This document shows positions 16,459 to 25,374 of a DNA stretch of 39,265 nt, piece by piece. Origin of the DNA: Streptomyces sp. GKU 895 (lineage in GTDB: Bacteria; Actinomycetota; Actinomycetes; Streptomycetales; Streptomycetaceae); assembly GCA_002027195.1 (NCBI GenBank), contig MWJO01000082.1:1-39265 (forward strand), read 5' to 3'. The notes under the pieces are model-generated. The model saw only the letters and a program-made list of their open reading frames with translations, had not been told where the DNA came from and made no database searches. Both the position numbers and the translations under genes were made by a program. Positions within the stretch are counted from its first letter, which is position 1. Each line of letters starts with the position of its first letter.

Positions 16459-18714
16459 GTGACCAACATCCCCGAGACCGGTCGGACCCCACGGGTCCAG
16501 ATCAGGCTCATCGTGATCCAGATCCTCGTCCTGTCCCTCCTCGGCACCCTCGGCGGGCGCCTGTGGTACCTCCAGATCCGCGAGGGCGACGAGTACGCGA
16601 AGGAGGCGTCCGGCAACCACGTCCAGCAGGTCGTCGAGCCCGCCGTCCGCGGCTCGATCCTGGACGCGCGCGGCGTGCCGATCGCGGACAACGAGACCCG
16701 GCTGGTGGTCTCCGCCTCCCGCACGGACCTGCTGAAGATGAAGGACGACGGCAAGGCCGTCCTCACCAAGCTGGCCAAGGTCCTCGGCATGAAGCCCGAG
16801 GAGGTCATGCAGAAGGTCCGCCTGTGCGACGCCGAGACGCCGCAGCCCTGCTGGAACGGCTCGCCGTACCAGCCGATCCCCATCACCGACGAGGCCACCG
16901 CCAAGCAGGCCCTGCAGATCCGCGAGCGCGCCGAGGACTTCCCCGGCATCACCGCCGAGCCCGAGGCCGTGCGCCGCTACCCGAGCCCCGGCAAGGCCAA
17001 CACCGCCCAGGTCCTCGGCTATCTCTCCCCGGTCACCGACGAGGAGATCACCAAGGCCCAGGACACCGACTCGCCCTATCTGCGCTCCGACCAGGTCGGC
17101 CGCTCGGGACTCGAGCGGGAGTACGACAAGGAGCTGCGCGGCAAGGCCGGCGTCACCCGCTACGAGGTGGACAACCTCGGCCGCGTCATCGGCCAGGCCG
17201 AGGCCGACGAGGCCCAGCCCGGCGCCAACCTCGTCACCAGCATCGACTCCCGCGTCCAGCGCGTCGCGGAGTACGAGCTGAACGACGCGATGAAGGAGGC
17301 CCGCAAGGTCTTCGACGACAACACCGGCGAGAACTACAAGGCGGACTCCGGTGCCGTCGTCGTCATGGAGGCCAAGACCGGCCGGATCGTCGCCATGGCC
17401 TCCAACCCGACCTACGACCCCAACGCCTGGGTCGGCGGCATCTCCGCCAAGGACTACAAGAAGCTGACGGGCAAGGACTCCAACTACCCGCTGCTCAACC
17501 GGGCCATCCAGGGCCAGTCGGCACCCGGCTCCACCTTCAAGGTGATCTCCACGGCCGCCGCCGTCGAGGCCGGCTACGACTTCGACGGCCGCTACCCGTG
17601 CACGAGTTCGTACTCGGTGGGCGGCCAGGTCTTCAAGAACTTCGAGTCGGAGAACTTCGGCCCCATCAACCTCGGCCGTGCCCTGGAGGTCTCCTGCGAC
17701 ACCGTCTTCTACGGCCTCGCGCACCGGGAGTGGCAGCGGGACGGCGGCATCAACCCGAAGAAGGGCCAGCCCAAGGACTACTTCTTCAAGGCCGCCCACC
17801 AGTTCGGCCTCGGCAAGACCACCGGCATCGACCTGCCCAACGAGGTCTCCGGCCGGGTCCCCGACCGCCAGTGGAAGCAGGCGTACTGGGAGGCCAACAA
17901 GGACGCCTGGTGCAAGACGGGCAAGAAGGACGGCACGTACGTCGAGAAGATCTCGTACGAGAACTGTCTCGAGGGCAACAAGATGCGTGCCGGTGACGAG
18001 ATCAACTACTCCATCGGCCAGGGCGACACCATGGTCACCCCGATCCAGATGGCCACGATCTACGCGGCGATCTCCAACGGCGGCACCCTGTACAACCCGA
18101 CGGTCGGCAAGGCCGTCGTCAGCGCCGACGGCAAGACCGTCGACGAGATCAAGCCCAAGTCCCACGGCAAGCTGCCCATAAGCAAGACCACGCTGGCCAA
18201 GATGGACGACGCCCTCGCGGGCGTGGCCACCCGTGGTACGGCCGCCTGGCGGTTCGCCCAGGTCGGCTGGCCGCAGGACAAGATCCCGATGCACGCCAAG
18301 ACGGGTACGGCCGAGGTCTACGGCAAGCAGACGACGTCCTGGTTCGCCACGTACACCAAGGACTACTCGATCGTGATGACGATCTCCCAGGGTGGTACGG
18401 GCTCCGGCGCCTCGGGTCCGGCGGTGCGCAACATCTACGACGCGCTGTACGGCGTCTCCGACGACGGCACCATCAACAAGAAGAACGCGCTGCTGCCCAC
18501 CCCGCAGAAGGGCCTGCCGAAGGTCCGCACGGACGGCACCATCAAGTCCCCGAAGGTCGCCAAGGACCCGGCCAAGCAGCAGCGGGTGAGCCAGGAAGGC
18601 GCCCCCAAGCCGGAGGAGACCACGCTGGCGGCGACCATCGGGCAGCCGACCAGCGGCAACCGCAACACCCGCAGACGGCGGCGCCGCAGGGGAAGCCGGA
18701 GGATGTGCACATGA
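16459..18714 (+). CDS. mrdA: Penicillin-binding protein 2, transpeptidase partner of RodA
   Basis: Class B PBP that crosslinks peptidoglycan. The 751-aa reading has a short cytoplasmic start, one membrane anchor (LIVIQILVLSLLGTLGG), the dimerisation domain with RGSILDARGVPIADN, and the transpeptidase domain with catalytic Ser358 in STFK (358-361), SCD at 412-414 and KTGTAE from 614. The last 17 codons (from about 18668) turn into Arg-rich, rare-codon sequence ending RRMCT, while the same DNA in the rodA frame reads PQTAAPQGKPEDVHM with normal codon use. A missing C at 18668-18670 is likely, so the true C-terminus is uncertain. The stop overlaps the rodA ATG as ATGA, as written. Confidence 0.93.
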   Translation: MTNIPETGRTPRVQIRLIVIQILVLSLLGTLGGRLWYLQIREGDEYAKEASGNHVQQVVEPAVRGSILDARGVPIADNETRLVVSASRTDLLKMKDDGKAVLTKLAKVLGMKPEEVMQKVRLCDAETPQPCWNGSPYQPIPITDEATAKQALQIRERAEDFPGITAEPEAVRRYPSPGKANTAQVLGYLSPVTDEEITKAQDTDSPYLRSDQVGRSGLEREYDKELRGKAGVTRYEVDNLGRVIGQAEADEAQPGANLVTSIDSRVQRVAEYELNDAMKEARKVFDDNTGENYKADSGAVVVMEAKTGRIVAMASNPTYDPNAWVGGISAKDYKKLTGKDSNYPLLNRAIQGQSAPGSTFKVISTAAAVEAGYDFDGRYPCTSSYSVGGQVFKNFESENFGPINLGRALEVSCDTVFYGLAHREWQRDGGINPKKGQPKDYFFKAAHQFGLGKTTGIDLPNEVSGRVPDRQWKQAYWEANKDAWCKTGKKDGTYVEKISYENCLEGNKMRAGDEINYSIGQGDTMVTPIQMATIYAAISNGGTLYNPTVGKAVVSADGKTVDEIKPKSHGKLPISKTTLAKMDDALAGVATRGTAAWRFAQVGWPQDKIPMHAKTGTAEVYGKQTTSWFATYTKDYSIVMTISQGGTGSGASGPAVRNIYDALYGVSDDGTINKKNALLPTPQKGLPKVRTDGTIKSPKVAKDPAKQQRVSQEGAPKPEETTLAATIGQPTSGNRNTRRRRRRRGSRRMCT

Positions 18715-19907
18715 CCGGCAACAGCTTCTCCGTCTCCGGGTACGGGCCCGAGCGCGCGGGCTGGACGCGGCTGTTCGCCCGTGACTCGCTCGCCCGCCGG
18801 CTGGACTGGCCGATACTGTTCGCGGCACTCGCGCTGTCGGGCATCGGCTCGCTGCTGGTCTTCTCGGCGACCCGCAACCGCACCGAGATCAACCAGGGCG
18901 ACCAGTACTACTTCCTGATCCGGCACATCATGAACACCGGCATCGGATTCGCCCTGATGATCGGCACGGTGTGGCTCGGCCACCGGGCGTTGCGAACGGC
19001 CGTGCCGATCCTCTACGGCGCCTCGGTGTTCCTGATCCTCCTGGTGCTCACGCCGCTGGGCTCCACGGTCAACGGCGCCCACTCCTGGATCGTGCTCGGC
19101 GGCGGTTTCTCCCTCCAGCCCTCGGAGTTCGTGAAGATCACGATCATCCTGGGCATGGCGATGCTGCTGGCGGCGCGGGTCGACGCGGGCGACAAGCCCT
19201 ACCCGGACCACCGGACCGTGCTCCAGGCCCTCGGCCTGGCCGCCGTGCCGATGCTGATCGTCATGCTGATGCCCGACCTCGGGTCGGTCATGGTCATGGT
19301 CATCATCGTGCTGGGCGTGCTGCTCGCCTCCGGCGCCTCCAACCGCTGGGTGTTCGGGCTGCTCGGCACCGGCGCGATCGGCGCGATCGCGGTCTGGCAG
19401 CTCGGCGTCCTGGACGACTACCAGATCGCCCGCTTCGCCGCCTTCGCCAACCCCAGCCTCGACCCGGCCGGTGTCGGCTACAACACCAACCAGGCGCGGA
19501 TCGCGATCGGTTCGGGCGGTCTGACGGGCGCGGGCCTGTTCCACGGCTCGCAGACCACCGGCCAGTTCGTGCCCGAGCAGCAGACGGACTTCGTCTTCAC
19601 GGTCGCGGGCGAGGAGCTGGGCTTCGTCGGCGCCGGCCTGATCATCGTGCTGCTCGGTGTGGTGCTGTGGCGGGCCTGCCGGATCGCCCGCGAGACGACG
19701 GAGCTGTACGGCACGATCGTCGCGGCGGGGATCGTGGCCTGGTTCGCCTTCCAGTCCTTCGAGAACATCGGGATGACGCTGGGCATCATGCCGGTCACCG
19801 GCCTGCCGCTGCCGTTCGTGTCCTACGGCGGAACGTCCATGTTCGCGGTCTGGGTGGCGGTCGGGCTGTTGCAGTCGATCAAGGTGCAGCGGCCGATGTC
19901 GGCCTAA
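18711..19907 (+). CDS. rodA: Peptidoglycan glycosyltransferase RodA (SEDS family)
   Basis: SEDS proteins polymerise lipid II into glycan strands together with a class B PBP, here the upstream PBP2. The 398-aa protein (MTGNSFSVSGYGPERAG) has about ten membrane helices. It shows the signature loop NGAHSWIVLGGGFSLQPSEF, the catalytic region MLMPDLGSVMVM and the C-terminal GLPLPFVSYGGTSMFA. ATG 18711 is the usual start; GTG 18705 in the same frame is possible. The upstream overlap with mrdA gives translational coupling, which fits a one-to-one enzyme complex. Streptomyces keeps several SEDS genes; the neighbouring mreBCD mark this one as the Mre-linked member. Confidence 0.95.
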   Translation: MTGNSFSVSGYGPERAGWTRLFARDSLARRLDWPILFAALALSGIGSLLVFSATRNRTEINQGDQYYFLIRHIMNTGIGFALMIGTVWLGHRALRTAVPILYGASVFLILLVLTPLGSTVNGAHSWIVLGGGFSLQPSEFVKITIILGMAMLLAARVDAGDKPYPDHRTVLQALGLAAVPMLIVMLMPDLGSVMVMVIIVLGVLLASGASNRWVFGLLGTGAIGAIAVWQLGVLDDYQIARFAAFANPSLDPAGVGYNTNQARIAIGSGGLTGAGLFHGSQTTGQFVPEQQTDFVFTVAGEELGFVGAGLIIVLLGVVLWRACRIARETTELYGTIVAAGIVAWFAFQSFENIGMTLGIMPVTGLPLPFVSYGGTSMFAVWVAVGLLQSIKVQRPMSA

Positions 19908-19930
19908 CGGTGTCAGAAGGGGGGAGCGGA

Positions 19931-20539
19931 GTGTCCGAGGAGTACGTGGCCGTGTGCCCGGTCGACGAGGAACTGGTCGACCGGCTGCTGGACCTGGCGG
20001 AGCTGGACCTGACCGACGCCGGGACGGTGGCGGCCCGGCTGCGCGAGGCCGGCTGGCCGGACTGGTCGGAGGCGGTCGCCGGGCCGGCGTACGAGGAGAC
20101 GCCCGACGTCCCCGAAGCCACCCATGTCACCCCGCACGGCCACTTCGTCACCGCCGACGGCGACGGGACGCTCCACCTGCCCTTCGCCTACCTCTACACG
20201 GTCGACGGCGGCCTGCTCGACGAGGACATCTGGGCGGCCGTCCCCGGCTGGACGAGTCAGGAGGGCGCCTGGCGGCCGGAGTTCGACGCCCACCACGCCA
20301 CCGTCGTCCAGCGCTTCACCGACCGCCTCGGCCTCCCGCACCACGACATACGTCAGCCCCGGTTCCCCACGCGGTACGTGAGCTGGCGTCTGGAGCACAA
20401 CGTGGTGATCGTCGGGCAGGGCCCCGAACCGATGTCGTACGACCAGTTCGAGGACGCCCACGTGCTTCTGCTGTCCCGTACGGCGCAGGACGCGCCGTTC
20501 CCGGACAGCCAGGCGATGCGGGCGCTGCTCACCTCCTGA
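19931..20539 (+). CDS. Acidic cytoplasmic protein of unknown function
   Basis: The 202-aa protein MSEEYVAVCPVDEELVDRLL has no signal peptide or membrane segment and is rich in Asp, Glu and aromatic residues (WRPEFDAHHATVVQRFTDRL, RYVSWRLEHNVVIVGQGPEP). Its codon use is normal for the region. AGGGGGGAG at 19918-19926 supports the GTG at 19931; a GTG at 19910, just after the rodA stop, would add seven residues. I do not recognise the family. It lies 23 bases after rodA in the same direction and is probably cotranscribed, but no motif ties it to wall synthesis. Confidence 0.8.
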   Translation: MSEEYVAVCPVDEELVDRLLDLAELDLTDAGTVAARLREAGWPDWSEAVAGPAYEETPDVPEATHVTPHGHFVTADGDGTLHLPFAYLYTVDGGLLDEDIWAAVPGWTSQEGAWRPEFDAHHATVVQRFTDRLGLPHHDIRQPRFPTRYVSWRLEHNVVIVGQGPEPMSYDQFEDAHVLLLSRTAQDAPFPDSQAMRALLTS

Positions 20540-20601
20540 GGCCCCGGCGTTTCCCCGGGATTCGGACTCGGCGCCCTCTGCCTTCCGGTCCCGACTCCGT
20601 C

Positions 20602-20616
20602 TAGATTCAGGTCATG
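20602..20616 (+). promoter_or_regulatory. -10 element placing the CYTH-CHAD gene on a leaderless transcript
   Basis: TAGATT at 20602-20607, then six bases, then the ATG at 20614. No ribosome-binding site is present. Same geometry as valS and folC. Confidence 0.4.
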
Positions 20617-22121
20617 GCGGACACAAAGCGCGAGATCGAGCGGAAGTACGAGTCCGACGACAGCGGACTGCCCGACCTCACCGGCGTCGCCGGGGTCGCG
20701 GCCGTCATCGACAAGGGTGTCGCCCACCTCGACGCCACCTACTACGACACCCCGGACGAGCGCCTCGCCGCAGCCTCGATCACCCTGCGCCGCCGCGTCG
20801 GGGGCGTGGACGCCGGCTGGCACCTGAAGTTCCCGGTGGCGCCCGGCGTGCGGGACGAGATCCAGGCGCCGCTCTCCGACACCCTGCCCCGTGTCCTCGC
20901 AGGTCTGATCCGCTCCCGGGTCCGGGAGGCCGAGCTGCTGCCCGTGGTCCGGCTGCTGTCCGAGCGGGACGTCCGCCATCTCGTCGACGCCGAGGGTGTC
21001 CTGCTCGCCGAGGCCAGCGTGGACGGCGTGCGCGCCGAGCGGCTCACCGAGAGTGGCGGCAGCGCCCAGTGGACCGAGATCGAGATCGAGCTCGCCGACG
21101 GCGGTGACCCGGTCTTCCTCGACAAGATCGAGAAGCGGCTGCGGAAGACGGGCGTACGGCCGTCGACGTCGGCGTCGAAGCTGGCGCGGGCGCTGGCGGA
21201 GACGGGCGGGAAGAAGAAACGGAAGAAGAAGGCCGTCGAGGCGGCCGCCCCGGAGACCGCCGGGGACCATGTCCTCGCCTACCTGCGCGCCCAGCGGGAC
21301 GCGATCGTCGAGCTCGACCCGGCCGTGCGGCGGGACCTGTACGACTCCGTGCACCGCATGCGGGTCGCCACCCGCCGGATGCGCAGCGCCTTCCTGTCGT
21401 ACGGCAAGGTCCTGGACCGGACCGTCACCGACCCCATCGGTGCGGAGCTGAAGTGGCTCGCCGGTGAGCTGGGCGTGGACCGCGACCAGGAGGTGCTGAC
21501 GGAACGGCTGACCGCCCGCCTCGACGAGCTGCCGCGCACCCTGCTCGTGGGCCCCGTCCGCACCCGGTTGCGCACCTGGTCGCATGCCCGCAGCGGCGGG
21601 TCGCGGCGCCGTCTGATCGCCGTACTGGACGGGAAGCGGTACCTGGATCTGCTCGTCGCCCTGGACGCGCTGGTGGCCGATCCGCCGGTGCTGAAGGCGG
21701 CCGGGGGGAAGCCGGAGAAGGTGCTCCCCAAGGCCGTACGGAAGGATTTCGGGAAGCTGGCCGACCTGGTGGAGCAGGCGCTGGAGCTGCCGCCCGGGCC
21801 GGCCGGGACCTCGCGATCCACGAGGCGCGCAAGAAGTGCAAGCGCACGCGGTACTCGGCGGAGGCGGCGGCCGAGGCACTCGGGGAGCCCGCCGTCGATC
21901 TCGTACGGTCGATGAAGTCCCTGCAGGGGCTGCTCGGCGATCACCAGGACAGCGTGATGACCCGCGCGGCTCTGCGCGATCTCGCAGGTCAGGCGCATAC
22001 GGCGGGGGAGAGCACGTTCACCTACGGGGTGCTGTACGGGCACGAGGAGCGGCGGGCCGAGCTGGTCGAGCTGGACCTGCCCGTCACCTGGCCGGTGATC
22101 AAGGGCGACCTCGCGGTCTGA
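20614..22121 (+). CDS. CYTH and CHAD domain protein, one apparent frameshift
   Basis: The N-terminal CYTH domain (about 1-200) starts MADTKREIERKYESDD with the EIERKY signature and carries ATYYDTPDERLAAASITLRR and WTEIEIELADG, the acidic strands that bind metal and triphosphate. A Lys-rich linker (GGKKKRKKK) leads to a CHAD domain (about 215-502) with VHRMRVATRRMRSAF, HEARKKCKRTRY and the final LLGDHQDSV motif. CHAD domains bind polyphosphate and CYTH domains hydrolyse triphosphates, so a role in polyphosphate metabolism is a reasonable inference. The frame breaks near 21800 within GGGCCGGCCGGG; one added base rejoins the halves into 502 aa. The invariant histidines fall on both sides of the break, so the restored protein would be complete. 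Confidence 0.85.
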
Positions 22122-22193
22122 GCGGACGGACGGGGCAGGCCCGCGCTCGCGTTACGCTAGATGGTCACCCCTGTCAGTCCACGGAAGTGCGAG

Positions 22194-24164
22194 ATGTCAG
22201 CCGAAACCGCCGAGTCGGTGTTCCCGCAGCTCGAAGCTCTGCTCCCGCATGTGCAGAAGCCGATCCAGTACGTCGGCGGCGAGCTCAACTCCACGGTCAA
22301 GCCCTGGGAGTCCAGTGACGTCCGCTGGGCGCTCATGTACCCGGACGCCTACGAGGTCGGGCTGCCCAACCAGGGCGTCATGATCCTCTACGAGGTGCTG
22401 AACGAACAGGAGGGCGTCCTCGCCGAGCGCACGTACAGCGTGTGGCCGGACCTGGAGGCGCTGATGCGGGAGCACGGCGTCCCGCAGTTCACGGTGGACA
22501 GCCACCGCCCGGTGAAGGCCTTCGACGTGTTCGGCCTGTCCTTCTCCACGGAGCTGGGCTACACGAACATGCTGACGGCGCTGGACCTGGCGGGCATCCC
22601 GCTGGAGTCCAAGGACCGCGGCCTCGACGACCCGATCGTGCTCGCCGGCGGCCACGCGGCCTTCAACCCGGAGCCGATCGCGGACTTCATCGACGCGGCG
22701 ATCATCGGCGACGGCGAGCAGGCCGTCCTCGACATGACGCGGATCATCCGCGAGTGGAAGGCGGAGGGACAGCCCGGCGGCCGCGAGGAGGTCCTCTTCC
22801 GCCTGGCGAAGACGGGTTCCGTCTACATCCCCGCCTTCTACGACGTCGAGTACCTCGCGGACGGCCGGATCGCCCGTGTGGTCCCCAACAAGTCGGGCGT
22901 GCCGTGGCGGGTGTCCAAGCACACGGTGATGGACCTCGACGAGTGGCCGTACCCCAAGCAGCCCCTTGTCCCCCTGGCCGAGACGGTCCATGAGCGCATG
23001 TCGGTGGAGATCTTCCGCGGCTGCACCCGCGGCTGCCGCTTCTGCCAGGCGGGCATGATCACCCGCCCGGTGCGCGAGCGCTCGATCACGGGCATCGGTG
23101 AGATGGTCGAGAAGGGCCTGAAGGCGACGGGCTTCGAGGAGGTGGGCCTGCTCTCCCTGTCCTCGGCGGACCACTCGGAGATCGGCGACATCGCCAAGGG
23201 CCTGGCGGACCGGTACGAGGAGGACAAGATCGGTCTGTCCCTCCCGTCCACACGCGTCGACGCCTTCAACGTGGACCTGGCGAACGAGCTGACGAGGAAC
23301 GGCCGCCGGTCCGGCCTGACCTTCGCCCCCGAGGGCGGCAGCGAGCGCATGCGCAAGGTCATCAACAAGATGGTGTCCGAGGAGGACCTCATCCGCACCG
23401 TCGCCACGGCCTACGGCAACGGCTGGCGCCAGGTGAAGCTGTACTTCATGTGCGGCCTGCCGACGGAGACCGACGAGGACGTCCTCCAGATCGCCGACAT
23501 GGCCGCGAACGTCATCGCCAAGGGCCGTGAGGTCTCCCGCTCCAACGACATCCGCTGCACGGTCTCGATCGGCGGTTTCGTCCCCAAGCCCCACACCCCG
23601 TTCCAGTGGGCCCCGCAGCTCTCGGCGGAGGAGACCGACGCCCGCCTGGAGAAGCTCCGCGACAAGATCCGCGGCGACAAGAAGTACGGCCGCTCGATCG
23701 GCTTCCGCTACCACGACGGCAAGCCCGGCATCGTCGAGGGCCTGCTGTCCCGCGGCGACCGCCGCATCGGCGCGGTCATCCGCGCGGTCTACGAGGACGG
23801 CGGCCGCTTCGACGGCTGGCGCGAGCACTTCTCCTACGACCGCTGGATGGCGTGCGCCGACAAGGCCCTCGCCCCCTTCGGCGTGGACGTCGACTGGTAC
23901 ACGACCCGCGAGCGCACCTACGAGGAGGTCCTGCCCTGGGACCACCTCGACTCCGGCCTGGACAAGGACTGGCTCTGGGAGGACTGGCAGGACGCCCTCG
24001 ACGAGACCGAGGTCGACGACTGCCGCTGGACGCCCTGCTTCGACTGCGGCGTCTGCCCGCAGATGGACACCCACATCCAGATCGGCCCGACCGGCAAGAA
24101 GCTGCTGCCGCTGACGGTCAAGAACGCGGCGCCTGCGCCTGCTGGGAGTGGTCACTCGCACTGA
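22194..24164 (+). CDS. Radical SAM protein of the TIGR03960 type
   Basis: The 656-aa protein from ATG 22194 (MSAETAESVFPQLEAL) has an N-terminal B12-binding-like region (MYPDAYEVGLPNQGVMILYE) and a radical SAM core. The core contains Cys277-x3-Cys281-x2-Cys284 in FRGCTRGCRFCQAG, the site of the 4Fe-4S cluster that cleaves S-adenosylmethionine. Near the C-terminus a second cysteine set, CFDCGVCPQMD, may bind another cluster. The family is widespread, its reaction is unknown, and it is usually next to, or fused with, a TIGR03936/DUF2344 partner, here found 5 kb downstream at 29232. GGAAG before 22194 supports this start over the ATG at 22161. The 3' end overlaps the convergent gene by 13 bases. 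Confidence 0.9.
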   Translation: MSAETAESVFPQLEALLPHVQKPIQYVGGELNSTVKPWESSDVRWALMYPDAYEVGLPNQGVMILYEVLNEQEGVLAERTYSVWPDLEALMREHGVPQFTVDSHRPVKAFDVFGLSFSTELGYTNMLTALDLAGIPLESKDRGLDDPIVLAGGHAAFNPEPIADFIDAAIIGDGEQAVLDMTRIIREWKAEGQPGGREEVLFRLAKTGSVYIPAFYDVEYLADGRIARVVPNKSGVPWRVSKHTVMDLDEWPYPKQPLVPLAETVHERMSVEIFRGCTRGCRFCQAGMITRPVRERSITGIGEMVEKGLKATGFEEVGLLSLSSADHSEIGDIAKGLADRYEEDKIGLSLPSTRVDAFNVDLANELTRNGRRSGLTFAPEGGSERMRKVINKMVSEEDLIRTVATAYGNGWRQVKLYFMCGLPTETDEDVLQIADMAANVIAKGREVSRSNDIRCTVSIGGFVPKPHTPFQWAPQLSAEETDARLEKLRDKIRGDKKYGRSIGFRYHDGKPGIVEGLLSRGDRRIGAVIRAVYEDGGRFDGWREHFSYDRWMACADKALAPFGVDVDWYTTRERTYEEVLPWDHLDSGLDKDWLWEDWQDALDETEVDDCRWTPCFDCGVCPQMDTHIQIGPTGKKLLPLTVKNAAPAPAGSGHSH

Positions 24165-25342
24165 CGTGAGTGGGGGTGACCCCTCGCAGAGTCACCTTGC
24201 TCCCGGGACGCTTCCTGACTTCGCCGCACCGCCAGTTTGGTGCGGGCGAAGTCATGGTTGGCGGCCACCCGTTCGCGGTGCTGCGGCGGGAGCTTTCCGC
24301 CGTCCAGGAGCTGCTCGCAGGCCTCCAGGGACTCGCGGTAGGCGCCCATCCAGTACGCCGCCACCGCCAGCTCGTCCAGCGCCCGCCAGTCGTACCAGCC
24401 GTGCTCGACGAAGAGGATGTCGTCGGGCGGCGGGAGCTCCGCCGCGCGTCGTGCGAACAGGTAGGCGAGCGGCCAGCGCTCTCCGCGGGTCCGGCACAGG
24501 TGGGCGAGTTCGCCGAGGGGTTCCGCTCGGGTGGGCCGGTGTTCGTGGGCGTCCAGGAAGCGGGACATGACCTCGGGCATACGGCGCTTCAGCTCCAGGG
24601 CGAGGCGGGCCGCGTAGAGCCGGGAGCAGAACGCCTCCTCGGCGAAGCCCTCGTCCATGGCCGCGCGGCGGTCGTAGGCGGCCAGCGCCTTCGCCGGTTC
24701 GTCGGCGTCCCGCCAGCTCTGGGCGAGATAGAAGGCGTACCGGGTGTTGCCGGGTTCCTTGGCGAGGCCGTCCTTCAGGAGCGCCGCGTCCCGCAGGTAC
24801 TTCGTACGGGAGCTGCCCTGCGACCGGCCGCCGCCGCCCATGATGACCATGCGGACGCCGTCGAGGCCTGCCCGGCTGAACTCCGTGTCGCACTCCAGGT
24901 ATTCGTGCAGCACACCGACGTACCGCCAGGGGAGGCGGGTCGACACCAGTGTCGGGCGCCAGTGGACGACCGGGCCGTGGCGCACCTGCATGTCGTAGCA
25001 GTCGTGGGTGAGCGCCGGCAGCGTGAAGCCGGGGTCGGTCTCCAGGACGTCGTCGGCGTCGATGAACAGCAGATGGCCCGCCCGCTCCCGGGCCCGTTCG
25101 ATCGCCTCCGTGCGGCTCGCGCCGAAGCCGCGGAAGGGGCTCTCGTACAACGCCCCGGGCAGGTCGGCGAGGGTCTCGCGGACGACGTCCTGGGTGCCGT
25201 CGGTCGAGCCGGTGTCCAGGATCACCCAGCTGTCGACGAGAGGCCGTACGGACTCGAGGCAGCGTCGGATCACATGCGCCTCGTCCTTGACGATCATATT
25301 GAGGCAGACCGCGTTTGTGTTATTCGCGTTTGTGTTATTCAT
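24152..25342 (-). CDS. GT2 glycosyltransferase with TPR-like C-terminal part
   Basis: The 396-aa protein begins with an odd Asn/Thr stretch (MNNTNANNTNAVCLNMIVKD), then a GT-A fold glycosyltransferase domain: MIVKDEAHVIRRCLES, DTGSTDGTQD and the metal-binding FIDADD. The WRYVGVLHEYLE segment is typical of the SunS/TPR-linked GT2 subgroup. The C-terminal half has helical pairs (NTRYAFYLAQSWRDADEPAKALAAYDRRA) resembling tetratricopeptide repeats, which often hold a protein acceptor. The start codon region is AT-rich and includes a 15-base tandem repeat; a hairpin overlaps the weak ribosome-binding site. The gene is divergent from the GT39-like gene with 103 bases between them. A protein O-glycosyltransferase role is possible but inferred. 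Confidence 0.85.
   Translation of the reverse strand: MNNTNANNTNAVCLNMIVKDEAHVIRRCLESVRPLVDSWVILDTGSTDGTQDVVRETLADLPGALYESPFRGFGASRTEAIERARERAGHLLFIDADDVLETDPGFTLPALTHDCYDMQVRHGPVVHWRPTLVSTRLPWRYVGVLHEYLECDTEFSRAGLDGVRMVIMGGGGRSQGSSRTKYLRDAALLKDGLAKEPGNTRYAFYLAQSWRDADEPAKALAAYDRRAAMDEGFAEEAFCSRLYAARLALELKRRMPEVMSRFLDAHEHRPTRAEPLGELAHLCRTRGERWPLAYLFARRAAELPPPDDILFVEHGWYDWRALDELAVAAYWMGAYRESLEACEQLLDGGKLPPQHRERVAANHDFARTKLAVRRSQEASREQGDSARGHPHSRQCE
25311..25340 (-). repeat. 15-base tandem repeat inside the start of the GT2 gene
   Basis: GCGTTTGTGTTATTC occurs twice without a gap (25311-25325 and 25326-25340) and encodes NNTNA twice. Its AT content is far above that of the surroundings, so it stands out as a recent or foreign-looking expansion. 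Confidence 0.85.
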
Positions 25343-25350
25343 GGCATCTT

Positions 25351-25368
25351 CTTTTCTCTGCAGAAAAG
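25351..25368 (-). promoter_or_regulatory. Hairpin overlapping the GT2 ribosome-binding region
   Basis: CTTTTCT (25351-25357) and AGAAAAG (25362-25368) are perfect inverted repeats with a 4-base loop, ending 8 bases before the GT2 start. In the mRNA the AGAAAAG arm is the nearest purine-rich sequence to the start codon and would be partly paired. Confidence 0.4.
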
Positions 25369-25374
25369 GACCGC

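Noticed and set aside
22161..22193. Upstream ATG start of the radical SAM gene
   Set aside because: No ribosome-binding site, and the extra 11 residues are not family-like; GGAAG supports 22194.
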